Assembly (NCBI GenBank): GCA_038496445.1
Contig: JALMLS010000044.1
Location: forward strand, 1 to 48,781
Length of the DNA: 48,781 nt
From: Trichosphaerium sp. ATCC 40318
Lineage: Eukaryota; Discosea; Flabellinia; Trichosidae
Direction: 5' to 3'
Positions 1 to 10,547 of this stretch are shown here, one piece after another (position 1 is the first letter of the stretch; every line of letters starts with the position of its first letter). A program made the translations under genes and the position numbers. The notes beneath the pieces were generated by a model. That model did no database searches. It saw only the letters and a program-made list of their open reading frames with translations, and was not told where the DNA came from.

Positions 1-110
1 ATCGTGAAAACTAACAATGTCCTATTGAAGCAAACAAATCGCTGACATTGATAAAATACAGAAGGGATTGTGAAGTTGATACAAAGAATCTATCACTCAC
101 AGACAAAACG
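1..110 (+). pseudogene. Fragment of a LamG surface-protein paralogue (3' exon)
   Basis: Bases 1-110 closely match the reverse complement of about 17945-18060, which is the intron end and the start of the penultimate exon of the LamG-type gene at 17734-19588. The intron tail (CCTATTGAAG) and the following exon are both recognisable. One base is missing just inside the exon relative to that gene, so the family frame (reading LTLIKYRRDCEVD) would need a different splice phase here. Similarity stops near 110. It is either the end of a third family member running in from the left of the window or a relic. Confidence 0.6.
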
Positions 111-239
111 AAATAAACAAAAACGTGATTTCACCCAAAGCCTCCGTTTGAATACAATTTTATGTTCATATACTACCACTACGCATTACCGACAATGTTA
201 AACAAGGAAGCACATCAAAGAAAAGCCAAAAGTTGCTAG

Positions 240-515
240 GTGTGAAAAATAAAATCAATCACATAAAAAAACACAATTCAATTAGCTTTTCTTCTTCAAG
301 TAACTCTTACGTATTTCTACGCAAGTTTATAAAGTTTTTAAGCCAACACACTTACTCAAATATTAAAGTACAAATAAAAAACAATAAAAAACGTTTTAAA
401 TGTGTTAATACTCAACTGGGAGTAGGTAGTTTACAAATATTCAAAAAGGAAAATGGGTGCACATCTTTCAGCAATTCCTCGTGCATTACTTAACACGTGC
501 TGTAAAACTTATACA
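240..515 (+). repeat. Copy A of a diverged direct repeat
   Basis: Shares a series of aligned blocks with 1530-1745: an AT-rich lead-in with AGCTTTTCTT, a TTTCTACGC block, AAAGTACAAATAAA, GGGAGTAGGTA and ATGGGTGCACATCTTT. The copies lie about 1.27 kb apart in the same orientation and differ by many substitutions and small indels, so the duplication is old. In copy A the ATG opens an 85-residue frame. In copy B the same ATG is followed by a stop after five codons. Confidence 0.7.
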
Positions 516-710
516 GTTAATCCTAAACGTAACCTCCAGTCGATGAGTAGGCGCCCCTCTCAAGTCACGTGCCTTGATACCAAGGCGCCTGCCAAACAAG
601 ATACAAACCAACCAGCTGTAAACTTCACGACCGAGCGTACACCTGAGGCAAATTATCGAATACCAGAGGTAAACTATGGAATACCGTACCAGGTACTTCA
701 TTGGTTGTAA
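453..710 (+). CDS. Small hypothetical protein (85 aa), doubtful
   Basis: Uninterrupted frame from a true ATG. The start MGAHLS fits an N-myristoylation pattern, and the body is polar and proline/threonine-rich without a domain I recognise. It lies inside repeat copy A, and the matching ATG in copy B (about 1699) is closed almost at once. That argues that either only this copy stayed coding or the frame is fortuitous. No intron is needed. Function unknown. Confidence 0.25.
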   Translation: MGAHLSAIPRALLNTCCKTYTVNPKRNLQSMSRRPSQVTCLDTKAPAKQDTNQPAVNFTTERTPEANYRIPEVNYGIPYQVLHWL

Positions 711-749
711 ACGCGATAATAACTTTGTATCTTTAGGCGGCTAGAATGA

Positions 750-1530
750 CATACTCACAATACCACGCTTCTAAAGTCGATAGAAAGGTACTTTTTTTGT
801 TTCACATGTCAACGAAGTGACAAAACTAAAATACACAAACTAGACTTGCTCCACGAGACATCAAAAACAGTACGTTAACCATAAACTATTGTTCTCTTCT
901 TTGTTTCTGACTCTGTTGTGTTAGTTGGTAACCCTTTGTGGCTGGCTTTAATCGCTTACGAAATCGTAAACGAAATAGAGCATGCGTTACGATGCTACGC
1001 AATTTCTTGGGTAAAAGATGCCCGCAAAAGATTCCACAAAGCTCAGTATACTTCATATATGCATCTGCTTGAATCAGCAGACATCGCGTTGTTAGAGGAG
1101 CTTAAAATCTTTCGGGGCTACCCTAATCAAGAAAGAATAATACACAGCCAAAAATTCAGGAAGCGTACTCTACAGCAAAGCTGCTACGTAACGCTCGTTG
1201 CCATAATGCAGAGATAACTCTGAAGTTGGTTACTGAAGCTAGCGCAGGTGCTCCACTTTTAAAACTATGTGTGATAAAGCTGAGCGATGGATTTCGCGAA
1301 CTTACAAAAGTCAAAGACTTGCAAGGTCTGAAAACAGGCACGTGACAAAATAAAATGAAAAAGCATTAACTCTATTGTAGTCGCATTACGTATCCTTGAA
1401 GAACTAGGGATATTCCTGGAAGTAAACACGAAGGATTTTAGGAAGTTTGAGAAACAAGAAAAAAAAGAAAGCGCAAAGGTGACAAAGACTACAAAAAGTC
1501 CAAAAAACGCAAGATTAAAAAGAAGTTGTA
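750..1530 (+). pseudogene. Degenerate or unresolved gene, charged C-terminus
   Basis: Two coding-like stretches lie in different frames. About 920-1150 reads IEHALRCYAISWVKDARKRF and LLESADIALLEELKI. About 1158-1530 reads AKLLRNARCHNAEITLKL, then VALRILEELGIF and a lysine-rich tail. The second stretch is split by a likely 43-nt GC-AG intron at 1338-1380 (CAG|GCACGTGA ... TTGTAG), whose removal keeps the frame exactly. Between the two stretches an A-run near 1150 shifts the frame by one base with no usable donor. A possible first exon (ATG near 744, donor GTACTT) does not join in phase. I read it as a decaying gene of unknown family; a sequencing error in the A-run is an alternative. Confidence 0.4.
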
Positions 1531-1745
1531 ATCAATCATAAAAACACCCATTAAATAGCTTTTCTTTTACCACACAAAGTACCTTCGTTTTTCTACGCCA
1601 ATTCCAAATGTTAAAAGGAAAAAACTTACGCAAATAAAGTACAAATAAAGAGATAAAAACGTAATAACTCAAAGGGAGTAGGTAAATTACGATTAGAAAA
1701 TGGGTGCACATCTTTAGTAATTCCTCGCATATATCTATACGTGCT
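1530..1745 (+). repeat. Copy B of a diverged direct repeat
   Basis: Second copy of the element at 240-515, beginning right after the stop of the lysine-rich frame. It keeps the AGCTTTTCTTTTAC, TTTCTACGCCA, GGGAGTAGGTAAATTAC and ATGGGTGCACATCTTT blocks. The frame that follows the ATG is stopped after MGAHL. Confidence 0.65.
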
Positions 1746-1877
1746 GTACAACTGTACTCCTGGCTCTTTACAGGCCGTGAGAAAAGTTACATCTTTACAA
1801 ATTATCGTCTACGGCTAGCGCAAATACGCACATTGAAATTTATTGATAATTCAATGATAATTATTTGAACAACTTTC

Positions 1878-2345
1878 TCAATTCGTACCATCTCGTTTAA
1901 CAGTCTGTCCCAAGTCTTTCGCTAGTTCTTTTAGATAAGGCTTTACGGAATTTGAAGCTGTGACGGTAACTCCCATACAACCTGTGAAGACTTTTAGAAT
2001 ATGTTACTGTAAGTACTTTCAGGACACAATACAATGGTTTACCAAGCACTGGCCTTACGAGAGCCAACCACGCCCTTGAAACAAAGACTTAGAACCGATG
2101 GAGATTGCGTCATATTTGTTGTTGCCGTGTTAGCGTAATTAAGATGGTGCCAATTAGGTAATGCAAAACGTTCATAAAATCTCTAAAGTCAATAATTGGC
2201 TTTCCAATAGCACATAGTAAAAAATTGTTTTCTCGCTTCGAGGTGCTCCAAACCCTGGCCAGGCCATTTATTTTAGCGTCAAGTGAGAGGTATAACCAGC
2301 GCCCCAAATACAGATCTCCCAGTACTTCAATACCTCAGCAATACA
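1878..2345 (-). CDS. Fragments of an unidentified minus-strand gene
   Basis: Reading leftwards, the last exon ends VTVTASNSVKPYLKELAKDL, then QTVKRDGTN and a TGA at 1878-1880. Its acceptor is CTTCACAG. It joins in phase to an upstream stretch reading PSVLSLCFKGVVGSR (about 2050-2100). A further stretch reads VPFITACIAEVLKYWEICIW (about 2310-2365). I could not connect the pieces into one model with certainty and recognise no family. Some of this may be decayed sequence, as in the neighbouring 1-1.5 kb. Confidence 0.3.
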
Positions 2346-2402
2346 AGCGGTAATAAATGGCACGTTTCTATGAAGTTTTTAGTAGCCAAGTTTAAGGATT
2401 AG

Positions 2403-2797
2403 GTAAGTCCCGTTATGTATGTTGATGATCAAACTATTGTTGTAACAGTTGTAACACGTGATGGTGACATAGCTTCTATTATTACTTCACTAACACCAAA
2501 AGACATATTCAGGTAAGTTGTTGTCATAGTTTTTAGACTAGATCCCAAGCTGTTGTCCTAAAAACTGAACAAACACCGTTGTAGTATCAGTGTCTTCTTT
2601 GATGGCAACAACTATTGTTTAATAACAATTGTCAGCCATTAGTATGACTGCAAGCACTTCAACTTAGAGTCATGTATTTTAATCTGCTGTTTAGAGGGTC
2701 ATTTGATTGTTGTACTTGGGTTTACCAACAGAAGTACGCATGTGACGAGACTGGTATGCACGAAAACTTAGCATCGTGGTGGCTAGAAGAAGCCTAG
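2403..2797 (+). CDS. Two terminal exons of an unidentified gene
   Basis: Exon 2403-2512 reads SPVMYVDDQTIVVTVVTRDG and DIASIITSLTPKDIF. It is followed by a canonical intron (AG|GTAAGT ... TGTTTAG) and exon 2695-2797, which reads SFDCCTWVYQQKYACDETG and ends at TAG. The phase is maintained (AG|A = Arg). The exon may start at the internal ATG (about 2415) or be spliced from an exon further left (acceptor GGATTAG). The peptide is short and acidic at its end. No domain recognised. Confidence 0.4.
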
Positions 2798-2997
2798 TAA
2801 GTTGTTAAGATTAAAGCATACGCCAACCATCAGTAGTATACCTGTTACACTGCAAAGCTGCAAAAAACCAACTTACGTAGTAGATAATTTCTGGCTTAGC
2901 CTTTGGTAATTAAAGACACCTTTATATAACAGGTAAAGAGAACTCCGTTTCTTTATTTCTTTTTTTGTACAACACAAATACTCTATTATACAATGAT

Positions 2998-5033
2998 TTA
3001 ATCATCGTCATCATCAAAGCTTGAACCTATTGAGAAAGTAAATAAACAAATCAATCAAGAAAAACAAGAAAAAATTAATTCAATGAAAAATGTTTCACGT
3101 ACCCTTTTGTTGCTGTTGTACTGTAAGTGCTCTCTTAGTATCAAGCCACTTAAGTTCCCAATCAATTTCACGTTGCTTAGCCATTGGATCGCTATATTGC
3201 CAATGTCTAAACTCAGTTGGCATTTCCTCTGGTTGTCTAAAATCGGTAGGGAATGGTGAAGGGAAAATATTAGGCCTGTAAAGGCAATCAGATACTTCAA
3301 CCCAACTTCCTTTTGGTCCAGGGATACTTCCTTTTACATATAATATATTTTTCTTGACATTCACTTTAATCAACTATAAAAACGAAGGTGAGATACAACA
3401 AACAAGAAAAAAAGAAAAAATTAAGAAAACCAAACAAATGGATAAACACAACTCATCACACAGTGATGCCACATGCGATCTATACATGAAAATTTTACAG
3501 CATACATAGGTATCACACAATGTGTAGAGACTCATAAGGCCTTTCTGGATTGAAAAAAAAAACTGCCAGAAAAAAGTACCTTAATATGAGTCATTCTCTT
3601 TCCAACACCTCCATCATGTCCAGCCATACGTTTACCTTTCCATACTTTACCAGGCCACTGACAAGCACCAATACCACCGACTGCACGATGAGTTTTGGAT
3701 ACACCATGAGTAGCACGTTGACCGCTCATATTATGTCTTTGCATAACACCTTGAATACCAAAACTCTTGCTAACAAAAAAAGTTAAACAATTTCCTTAGA
3801 AACCAACAAAAAGCTGTTGTTTTCGCATTACTGAAATAAAGTAAATTTCAAAAAAGCTTCAGATATCAAACAAGTTCCACATGACGCTCTCCCGAGCTTC
3901 GTGTCACTGATTTTCTCATCATTAGCATTTGGTTTTTGTCAAAATCCAAATCGTTACGCATGAATAGTGTTTTGAAGAGGTTTCAAAAACAAAAATTCTT
4001 TGTCCTTCATTCTAACGTACGTTATGCCATATACATCTAAAAATTGACCTGCTCTAAAGTGATTTGCATTAAGCTCTGTGCCAACAGGTACAATAGCATC
4101 TTGTGTAACAGGGAACTCACGAAGCAACTTCTTAGGTTCAATACCAGTTCTTTTATATTGTCCAAGAACGGCCTTATTCATCCTCTTAACATTACCAACA
4201 CCAGCTCCAATCTGAACAGCTGTATACCCATTATTATGTTCAGTTCTTATTTCTGTTACTTGATTTCCTTGAACGGAAAGAAGAGTACAAGCTAAGAAGC
4301 GATTAATAAGCGTCTTACAAAATGACAGAATTATTTGTTTAAAAACCGCTAAAACAAGCGTTCTTGACATTAAATTGAGCCGAAATGGCGTCAGCGTTGG
4401 TTTTTATTGAAATATTTGTAACACGTACGCGTTGGTTTGCCCCACCAGTCCAATTCTGTTTTCATACCAATTTTCTTGGCGATAAGGCCTACACGCCTCT
4501 GTCTCTCTGATTTCCAACCAGTGTTCTGCAATTGTATTTAAAAAATGTCACAATGAAAACAAAAAGCTTTTGAAAGCAATATACAAGCCATCACGTACGT
4601 AGTCATCAAACTTACCGCCTTCACATTGCCATGCTTGTTTTCTTATGCGAAGACGTAGTGTATCTTCCTTTTCCCACCTAGTCACATCCTCAGCTGTATA
4701 ACCTGACTTCTCCAAATGGTCTTCCCATTCTACAAGCAAATTAGTGAGTCTGACATTGTAAACACCCTCAAGGCGCTCAGTAACGCTTAAGAGTGTTAAT
4801 ACTTGCTTCCAATAGCACTAAGATAAAAAAATGTTTGCTGCTATACGCAACCCTGACTTCACGCATTCACGGCATGTATTCGTACCTGCGGTGGAGATAA
4901 GCATCATTTTTGTAGGACCAATAGGCTTTCCAGATGGAAACTGCGCTCGTTTCCCTTTACCACCACGCGTGTTGTTTCTGGCTTCGTGAAGCATAGGCGA
5001 AGAACGCATGTATAATGCCATACGCGCCGCCAT
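2998..5033 (-). CDS. MRPL3: Mitochondrial large-subunit ribosomal protein uL3m
   Basis: Exons (minus): 4863-5033, 4599-4817, 4429-4525, 4021-4291, 3580-3769, 3103-3373, 2998-3026, about 415 aa. The body is a classic uL3: RRVGLIAKKIGM, then PCTLLSVQGNQVTEIRT, then GQFLDVYGITK, GVMQRHNMSGQRATHGV with the KTHR and GGIGACQ loop, and LYVKGSIPGPKGSWVEV. A bacterial-type ribosomal fold plus an Arg-rich, acid-poor N-terminus (MAARMALYMRSSPML) indicates mitochondrial import. The first two exons are the weak part: the join uses GTGAAG and a 45-nt intron, and the 70 residues it adds are not typical of uL3. The later joins are fixed by phase and conservation. Four of five donors from the third exon upward are GTACGT. 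The tail ends in a short poly-Asp run. Confidence 0.88.
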
Positions 5034-5257
5034 TATGATCCACAAGCGACAATTTAAAGGGGTGTGAGTGTATTGATTGTGGTAGCGCTGAAGAACGAAA
5101 AAAACCGCGACATTTGGTCAAACAGCGTCTATTCTTGTGTGGACATAACGTATGCCTTACACACTAAAATATGGAATTTGAGAGTGCATCTGTGCGCACA
5201 GAATCCAGAACTACTGCTTCAAAAAGTGCGTTTTGGCTGGGTTGCGCCTGGCAATCC

Positions 5258-5266
5258 TATATAAAG
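5258..5266 (+). promoter_or_regulatory. TATA box
   Basis: TATATAAAG lies 36 bp before the ATG at 5302 of the next small gene and about 225 bp from the divergent uL3m start. Its spacing and exact match to the TATA consensus make it a likely core promoter for the plus-strand gene. Confidence 0.5.
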
Positions 5267-5301
5267 GAATGCGGTAAAAAGGCGTACTGGTAAGCCATTT
5301 A

Positions 5302-5761
5302 ATGGTATTATTCGCCAGCTTAAAGCGTTTTAGGTCATCGGTTGGTTTGGCCCCTACCAATCCGGGTAAAGAGTGCTGTTTGCCCCTATTGCCCTAACGT
5401 TACTAGAGTTCCGAAAAATATTTAGGGAAAAGTACAGAGGAGGTGTTGTGTTTTGGACGGGCAAAATAAGCAAAATACAGCAAGCAGTGACCTATAGAAA
5501 GTCATCACAGAAAGTAATTGTGGCAATGACGCCTCCTGACAGAAAGGCATGCTCTAATTAGTTAAAACAGCGTTATTTCTAACTAGAGCGTTAAAGGAGG
5601 GCGATATACGCCTCAGCGTGTCATCTGATACCGTAACTTCGAAATTTGAGTGCGGATCTACTATCATGTTTCTTGTGCGTGTAGAATATCATCATATCGC
5701 TTATGATCTCGATTTTAACGATAAATTTAGGGTTGTCTCCAAAAGCAAGGCGGAAAATTGA
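5302..5761 (+). CDS. Small three-exon protein (110 aa), unknown
   Basis: Exons 5302-5365, 5407-5500 and 5587-5761 join in phase. The product starts MVLFASLKRFRSSVGLAPTN and continues RGGVVFWTGKISKIQQAVTY, then EGDIRLSVSSDTVTSKFEC and TIMFLVRVEYHHIAYDLDF, ending KSKAEN. The basic amphipathic N-terminus could be a mitochondrial presequence, and the alternating hydrophobic pattern of the body suggests a small beta-rich domain. Donors are GTAAAG and GTCATC, and acceptors end in CTAG. A TATA box sits just upstream. The stop lies only 11 bp before the proposed start of the next gene. I recognise no family. Confidence 0.55.
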
Positions 5762-5772
5762 CTCCACACCAC

Positions 5773-7913
5773 ATGCATTGTATAAACTACACTATCATTG
5801 ACAATGATAACATATCAGACGCTCAAATGAACGCTCGCATTGTACGTGTCGTCACCTATCGATCTTTTTTTTTCAGTAAAATTCGCTTATCGGTTTACCT
5901 ACAGGCTCTATGTATGTTTGATTTCATAGGCCCTGAGTGGGATTATTTTAGTAAGCTAGAACGCGTTGAAATGGACCGTTACGTGTGCGTGCAAACACGT
6001 TTTTTTTTGTAAATTCTTTTGAAGCGATTTTCCGCAATTCCAAAAAAACAAACCATAGATGTCTACAGATATCTCTTATATTGGTGGATGTAATGTATAT
6101 ATGTCGGTTTAATTTATTATTAGGGGTACACTTGTTATGTGGCAAGGGTTAGTCGCTCAATCGGTTGTACATGAACACGACACTATCGTGAAGTTATCGA
6201 TGGTTCCAAAACTTTGTGAGATTTCAAGTTTTACAAGCACTAATTCTACTCTTCTAACACATGATGTGTTACTTACTGTTCCTAATGCGAGTACGCATAA
6301 TGGTTTATAGTTTATTACTGGTTTAAGAAGAGAGCAATCGATTTTTTTGATTTTCACTAAAAATTTATGTGGTTTGACATTTTTGTGCTTTAGAGATGAT
6401 AGAATTGGCTGATGGAGACTCTGTTCATTTCCTAGCTACCGTACAGAGCGTCACAAACCAACAATATGGTAGTTTGGAATTAACATTAGACTGTTTTTGG
6501 GATTTTGAACAGACTTACGAAGAGGCAACAAAAAAAGCACACAAGACTCGACCTAGGCTACGGTTTAAAGATTATTATGCTGATAAGTATGTGTACACGT
6601 TAGAAATAACTGTTGTATAGCTGTTTTAGCGTTGTTAATGTATTTTAGGGCGCAGTATGATTTATACGCTTCAAAGTATCTTGGTCATCATATCAGAGCT
6701 AAAGGGCGTGTTGTGGGGAAGATACCGCCAAATGTAATTGAAATAACACCTTTTAATGTACGTTCTCGACATATCTTCGAGGTTTTAAGTAATCGCTAAA
6801 ATACTGTACCTTAGTCTGACAGAGAAGAACTGCTAGACATGACACTGCGTTGTCTACTGCCAGAACATAAACGTGACCTATCACTATTTTCTATAAATGA
6901 TCTGGTGACTTGTTCAGGTACGATGAAAAGTTCTGGAATGCTGAGATATTGCTTGTTGTTAAGTTGAGGTTTTTTTTGGTTTACTAAAATGATATGAGTA
7001 GGAGTGTTACGGCCTGTTGAGGGATATGTTATTGAAGGAGTTCATGTAAAGGATATAAATAGAGTTAGTACATTCTCTTCAGTGAGTATGATGTATGCTG
7101 ATTCTGAGTACGGGCTTCGTGGTCGTGAGTCGTTATTTAAAAGTTTGGTATGTGGTTACTTTTTTTTTCTTTCGCTATTTTGTACTTATTTCTTTTTAGA
7201 GTGCTGAAGTTCCTATGCAAGTTCCCGGCGATCCTGTTATAGCTAATAAACGTCCTAAAAGACATAGATCTTTATCGAAGCCAGTAAGGGCAAAAGGTGA
7301 TATTACCTCAGCATCGAAGAAGAAACGGACTCCTTTTGGTTAGTTCTCATGATATTACGTTTTTCTAGCTTGATAGTTCAGAGGATTTGTTGATTTTTTC
7401 TTAAATAACTGGCTAATAATTTATGTAGGCGGTATAAGACGTTTTGGAAAAGGAACGCAGCAACAGTATCCGTTATTGTCAGTATTTGTATTTATGGTTC
7501 TTTTTCTTACAATTTACTGGTATTCTCCAACACCTTTTTACCGATTTTTGGGTATGTCATGTCACCACTCTTCAAGCCTTTTCACTGGGCTGTCCCTGAT
7601 GTTAACGTATTCTAAATAATGTATTTGTTTAGGTCTGGCTGCTATATGTAATGTTTGGTGGATATCAGCTTTGTGGAAAGGATTTCTTGAGATTCCTATT
7701 TTATTCTTAAAATTTTTATACCCTGAGACAGCTTATGATGATGTTTATACAAAAGCGTCTAAAAAAGCATCCAATTTATTAAGTCTTATATGGTCTTTTC
7801 TTAGTAATTCTTGGAAGTTGGTTCTTACTATTTTTTTTGTTGCAAATGTATTTATCATTGCTTATGTTATTGCTGCAAGTTTGGGTAATAACGTGGCAAC
7901 ACCAAAATTGTAA
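5773..7913 (+). CDS. Uncharacterised membrane protein with soluble N-terminal domain
   Basis: Ten exons in consistent phase: 5773-5841, 5905-5984, 6124-6290, 6394-6586, 6649-6757, 6815-6917, 7002-7147, 7200-7338, 7429-7551, 7633-7913. The N-terminal half looks like a soluble beta-rich region (MIELADGDSVHFLATVQSV, then GHHIRAKGRVVGKIPPNVI). The middle reads RPVEGYVIEGVHVKDINRV, then comes a Lys/Arg-rich linker. The C-terminal part has three hydrophobic segments: LLSVFVFMVLFLTIYWY, then LAAICNVWWISALW with IPILFLKFL, and KLVLTIFFVANVFIIAYVI. It would sit in a membrane with a large cytosolic or lumenal domain. The start at 5773 is the first in-frame ATG but is unproven. I considered wolframin and TMEM231 for parts of it; neither domain order fits. 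Confidence 0.7.
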
Positions 7914-7942
7914 AAGGTATTTAAGAAAAAAGTTGTAAAGTA

Positions 7943-8266
7943 TTAACAGAAAAAAAAGAAGATAAATAAAAACCTTGTAAATAATACCACCGCTAGTGAA
8001 AATGTGATGGCTATCATTTGAGCCATTTGGCTGAACAAACAACCTTGTAAATACGCTACATCTCCTTTTCTACGCATATTAATAATAAGCGTAGCACTTT
8101 TATCTTGTATGAAAGTTTGGTGGGCACTATGCCCAGAAATGTGTTATTCACATTGTTTTCTTAGCTTTCTCATTCATCTTGTCTATATTGTAGATGTTGT
8201 ACATGCTATAAAGTACGTTTTTTAAGACCCAACGCAGGTACCATACAATTTCAAAGCACGTGCCAT
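7943..8266 (-). CDS. Small single-pass membrane protein (67 aa)
   Basis: Two exons, 8247-8266 and 7943-8126, join in phase through GTATGG ... GGCATAG. The product is MARALKFAHQTFIQDKSATL, a polar stretch MRRKGDVAYLQGCLFSQ, then one strongly hydrophobic helix MIAITFSLAVVLFTRFLF. The size and layout resemble small mitochondrial or ER membrane subunits, but I cannot name a family. The gene lies tail to tail with the plus-strand membrane-protein gene (about 30 bp between stops) and directly follows the lysozyme-like gene on the same strand. Confidence 0.5.
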
Positions 8267-8356
8267 TCCTATAGTCAACGACCCTAAAATTTTAGTAAAG
8301 AATAGTTCTGATCCATCAAAAACTAATGACAGTGGCTGGAGGGTTAACCTTATGTA

Positions 8357-8907
8357 TTAGGCTTTATTACAGCATCCACACTTGCTACAAGTAGACCACA
8401 AGCGCCAAGTGTTTGAACCGTAACCAAAAACTTTCTTAGCACAGTTAAGGTTAGCACTTACACCACAAGGAGCAGAACCTCCGTTACAGTCATTCCAGTT
8501 TACAGTATTGATTTGCCATAATCCAACGTCTGTGCTTCCATTGCTGTTACCGTTCATAGCGTTTGCGTTACCACCACTTTCTGCTTTAGCGATACACTCA
8601 CAACACGCTTGGCTCCATCCAGTGTATTGTCTACATTGGCTACAGAGAAGGCAAAAGTCAAAAGAAAAGTTTTTTTTATCTTTTTGGTGTTTACAGTTTA
8701 ACCGTACGTTGAAATATCCACGTAGTTCGATGAGGTACCACAAGGGCATGATGTACATCTACCACCAGGACAGTTACCCTAAATTATGGTCATTCACGTG
8801 GGTTTATTAGGAATGGAGTTAAAGAAGGCTCGTACGCCGCAAGTGTCGCATAGGATCGCCACAGGAAGGGCTAAAAAAAGTAAAGCGAGAACAGGAGACA
8901 TTGTCAT
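8357..8907 (-). CDS. Secreted lysozyme-like protein (141 aa)
   Basis: Exons 8836-8907, 8708-8778 and 8357-8639 join in phase. A clear signal peptide (MTMSPVLALLFLALPVAILC) is followed by a Cys-rich segment CPGGRCTSCPCG. The lysozyme-like core then reads CCECIAKAESGGNANAMN, GSTDVGLWQINTVNWNDC, NLNCAKKVFGYG and WRLWSTCSKCGCC. The Glu of AESGG is the expected catalytic acid, and VGLWQIN is the hallmark of the lysozyme/SLT fold. Many cysteines indicate a disulphide-rich extracellular or phagosomal enzyme that cleaves peptidoglycan, as in phagotrophic protists. It has two introns with GTACG donors, so it is a host gene in structure. Confidence 0.88.
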
Positions 8908-9139
8908 CGAGAATAGAATTTTTTTGAGCAATGTCTTAACCGCACTGTTAAGGCAGAGGATGTGAATCAATAAAGCAGTAGCAGAAGAAAGAGACCGCGT
9001 ATTCCTGTTTCTCTTCTTTTAAACAACTTTATTGGATTGCGAAACGATCAAAGAGTTCACTTATGATGTGTTCTTAACTTACATGTTTTGGAGTGCGCTG
9101 CGTTACCTACCATGTACTTCTTTTTAGAAGTAATAGTGC

Positions 9140-10084
9140 TTAGATATCAGAAATCATTTGAGTGCTTCTACTCAGTAATCTTATACAACGGTTGCTGACA
9201 CGTGTACCAAAAACGTTAATTTTCTTTGCACCAGCTAAATCAGAAATACTTGAGTCTGTGACATTCGTATGACTAACGTTAATAGTATGTACACCAGATA
9301 AAGCTCTTACTCCTTTATCACCAACCTTAGTATTCGTAAGATCAATAAAATAAACACCACCAAGAGCCGATACACCCTCATCTCCAACAAAAGTATGACA
9401 AAGCCATATAGTATGTACACCAGCAAGCGCCTTGACTCCCTTATCGCCAACGTAAGTATTCTTCAAATTAATAGAATGCACTCCAGCAAGAGCAGCAACA
9501 CCATCGCCTACCCTTGTATATGAAAGATTAATCTTATGAACACCAGCCAAGGCACCAAGTGAATCATCAGATATATGTGTACTACTAACGTCTAATGTAT
9601 GTACTCCTCTTAAAAATCGAAATCCGTAGTCTCTTATACCACCACATGCTTTTAGACTTACTGTATGTACGCCTTTCAAGTGCCTAATGTCTTCACTTAC
9701 TATTCTAGTACAATACGCAAGGTTTATCCTTCTTACATCTTTAAATAATTTCAAACTCTTTCCGGTCAATGTTGTCTGATAACTCATGTCTATTGAATGC
9801 GCAGTACGTATATACTTGAATTGCTTCTTCTTTAGTTCACCGTATATACGTATATGTGTTGTTTGGAAACTACAGGGGCATTGTTTGCTGAATTTTTTAA
9901 CTTCTTTTGGACGTAGCATGATTATTCTGCAGTTTTTGTTGTACCCTAAATGTCTTTTCGCTATCATAGCTATTAGTGTGCATGTACGCGTTATAACGCT
10001 CATATAATTTGTATCTAGGTATCCTAATATCATAACGATCAGTTCTATTGGTAAAAACTCAAAAAACGGAGTCTCGTTGTCCAT
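9140..10084 (-). CDS. F-box/leucine-rich-repeat protein, intronless (314 aa)
   Basis: Single open frame from a true ATG. The N-terminus MDNETPFFEFLPIELIVMIL has the F-box signature (LPxEL, hydrophobic helix). It is followed by about nine LRRs of 21-24 residues with the pattern LAGVHTINLxxTxVGDxGVxA. F-box proteins link substrates to SCF ubiquitin ligases; the LRR surface would select the target. The repeat type matches the two larger F-box/LRR genes at 15379 and 34594, but the N-terminal domain is well diverged, so it is an older paralogue. No intron interrupts it, unlike nearly every non-F-box gene here. Confidence 0.85.
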   Translation of the reverse strand: MDNETPFFEFLPIELIVMILGYLDTNYMSVITRTCTLIAMIAKRHLGYNKNCRIIMLRPKEVKKFSKQCPCSFQTTHIRIYGELKKKQFKYIRTAHSIDMSYQTTLTGKSLKLFKDVRRINLAYCTRIVSEDIRHLKGVHTVSLKACGGIRDYGFRFLRGVHTLDVSSTHISDDSLGALAGVHKINLSYTRVGDGVAALAGVHSINLKNTYVGDKGVKALAGVHTIWLCHTFVGDEGVSALGGVYFIDLTNTKVGDKGVRALSGVHTINVSHTNVTDSSISDLAGAKKINVFGTRVSNRCIRLLSRSTQMISDI

Positions 10085-10547
10085 TAATGTTTAATATACG
10101 TTTATATCTCTTCAAACAATGTTCGATCACGTGAATTTGTACAAATAATGTTGAATTTACAGTGACTGAATCGATTCGTTACATTAAACGGCCACGATTT
10201 TCAATAATAGATAATCGAGGTCTACTCATAGGTAAAACGAAGTAACTAGCGCCAACTGTTTTTTTTTTCCGAATTGTCACCCTTTTTTTCTGACAAAAAC
10301 TAACGCAAGTTATTTGCATGTGTCAGCGTTGATAGCATAGTTTCTCCTTAGATAACGACCGTTGCAACAATCGATTAAGGCTAGCACGTGCCAAGTGTCA
10401 TTCCATAAATTGCGCTGATATACGTGCAATAACTTTACTGTAATGTTGTCTGATGTTTTTGCAGGGCGCGATTTAGAGTTGCAGTTAAGGCTTGTTTTGG
10501 AACTTCTTAAGGAAACTTGCGTGTTATTGTTGAACGGTTCTCTAACC
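10085..10547. promoter_or_regulatory. Shared divergent promoter region with two CACGTG sites
   Basis: About 460 bp separates the minus-strand F-box/LRR start and the plus-strand RABL6 start. It carries two perfect CACGTG palindromes, near 10132 and 10385, about 250 bp apart. These are E-box/bHLH-type sites, but the hexamer is enriched over the whole window, so a promoter role is only suggested. No gene is seen in the gap; the frame running into the RABL6 ATG is probably 5' leader. Confidence 0.35.

Noticed and set aside
5064-5264. Small zinc-finger-like gene (CIDCG ... LCGHNVC)
   Set aside because: A CxxC ... CxxxxC spacing appears in one short frame, but there is no start codon and no joinable exon; too little to call.
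5773-7913. Wolframin or TMEM231 identity for the membrane protein
   Set aside because: Short local resemblances only; the order of soluble and membrane parts does not fit either family.
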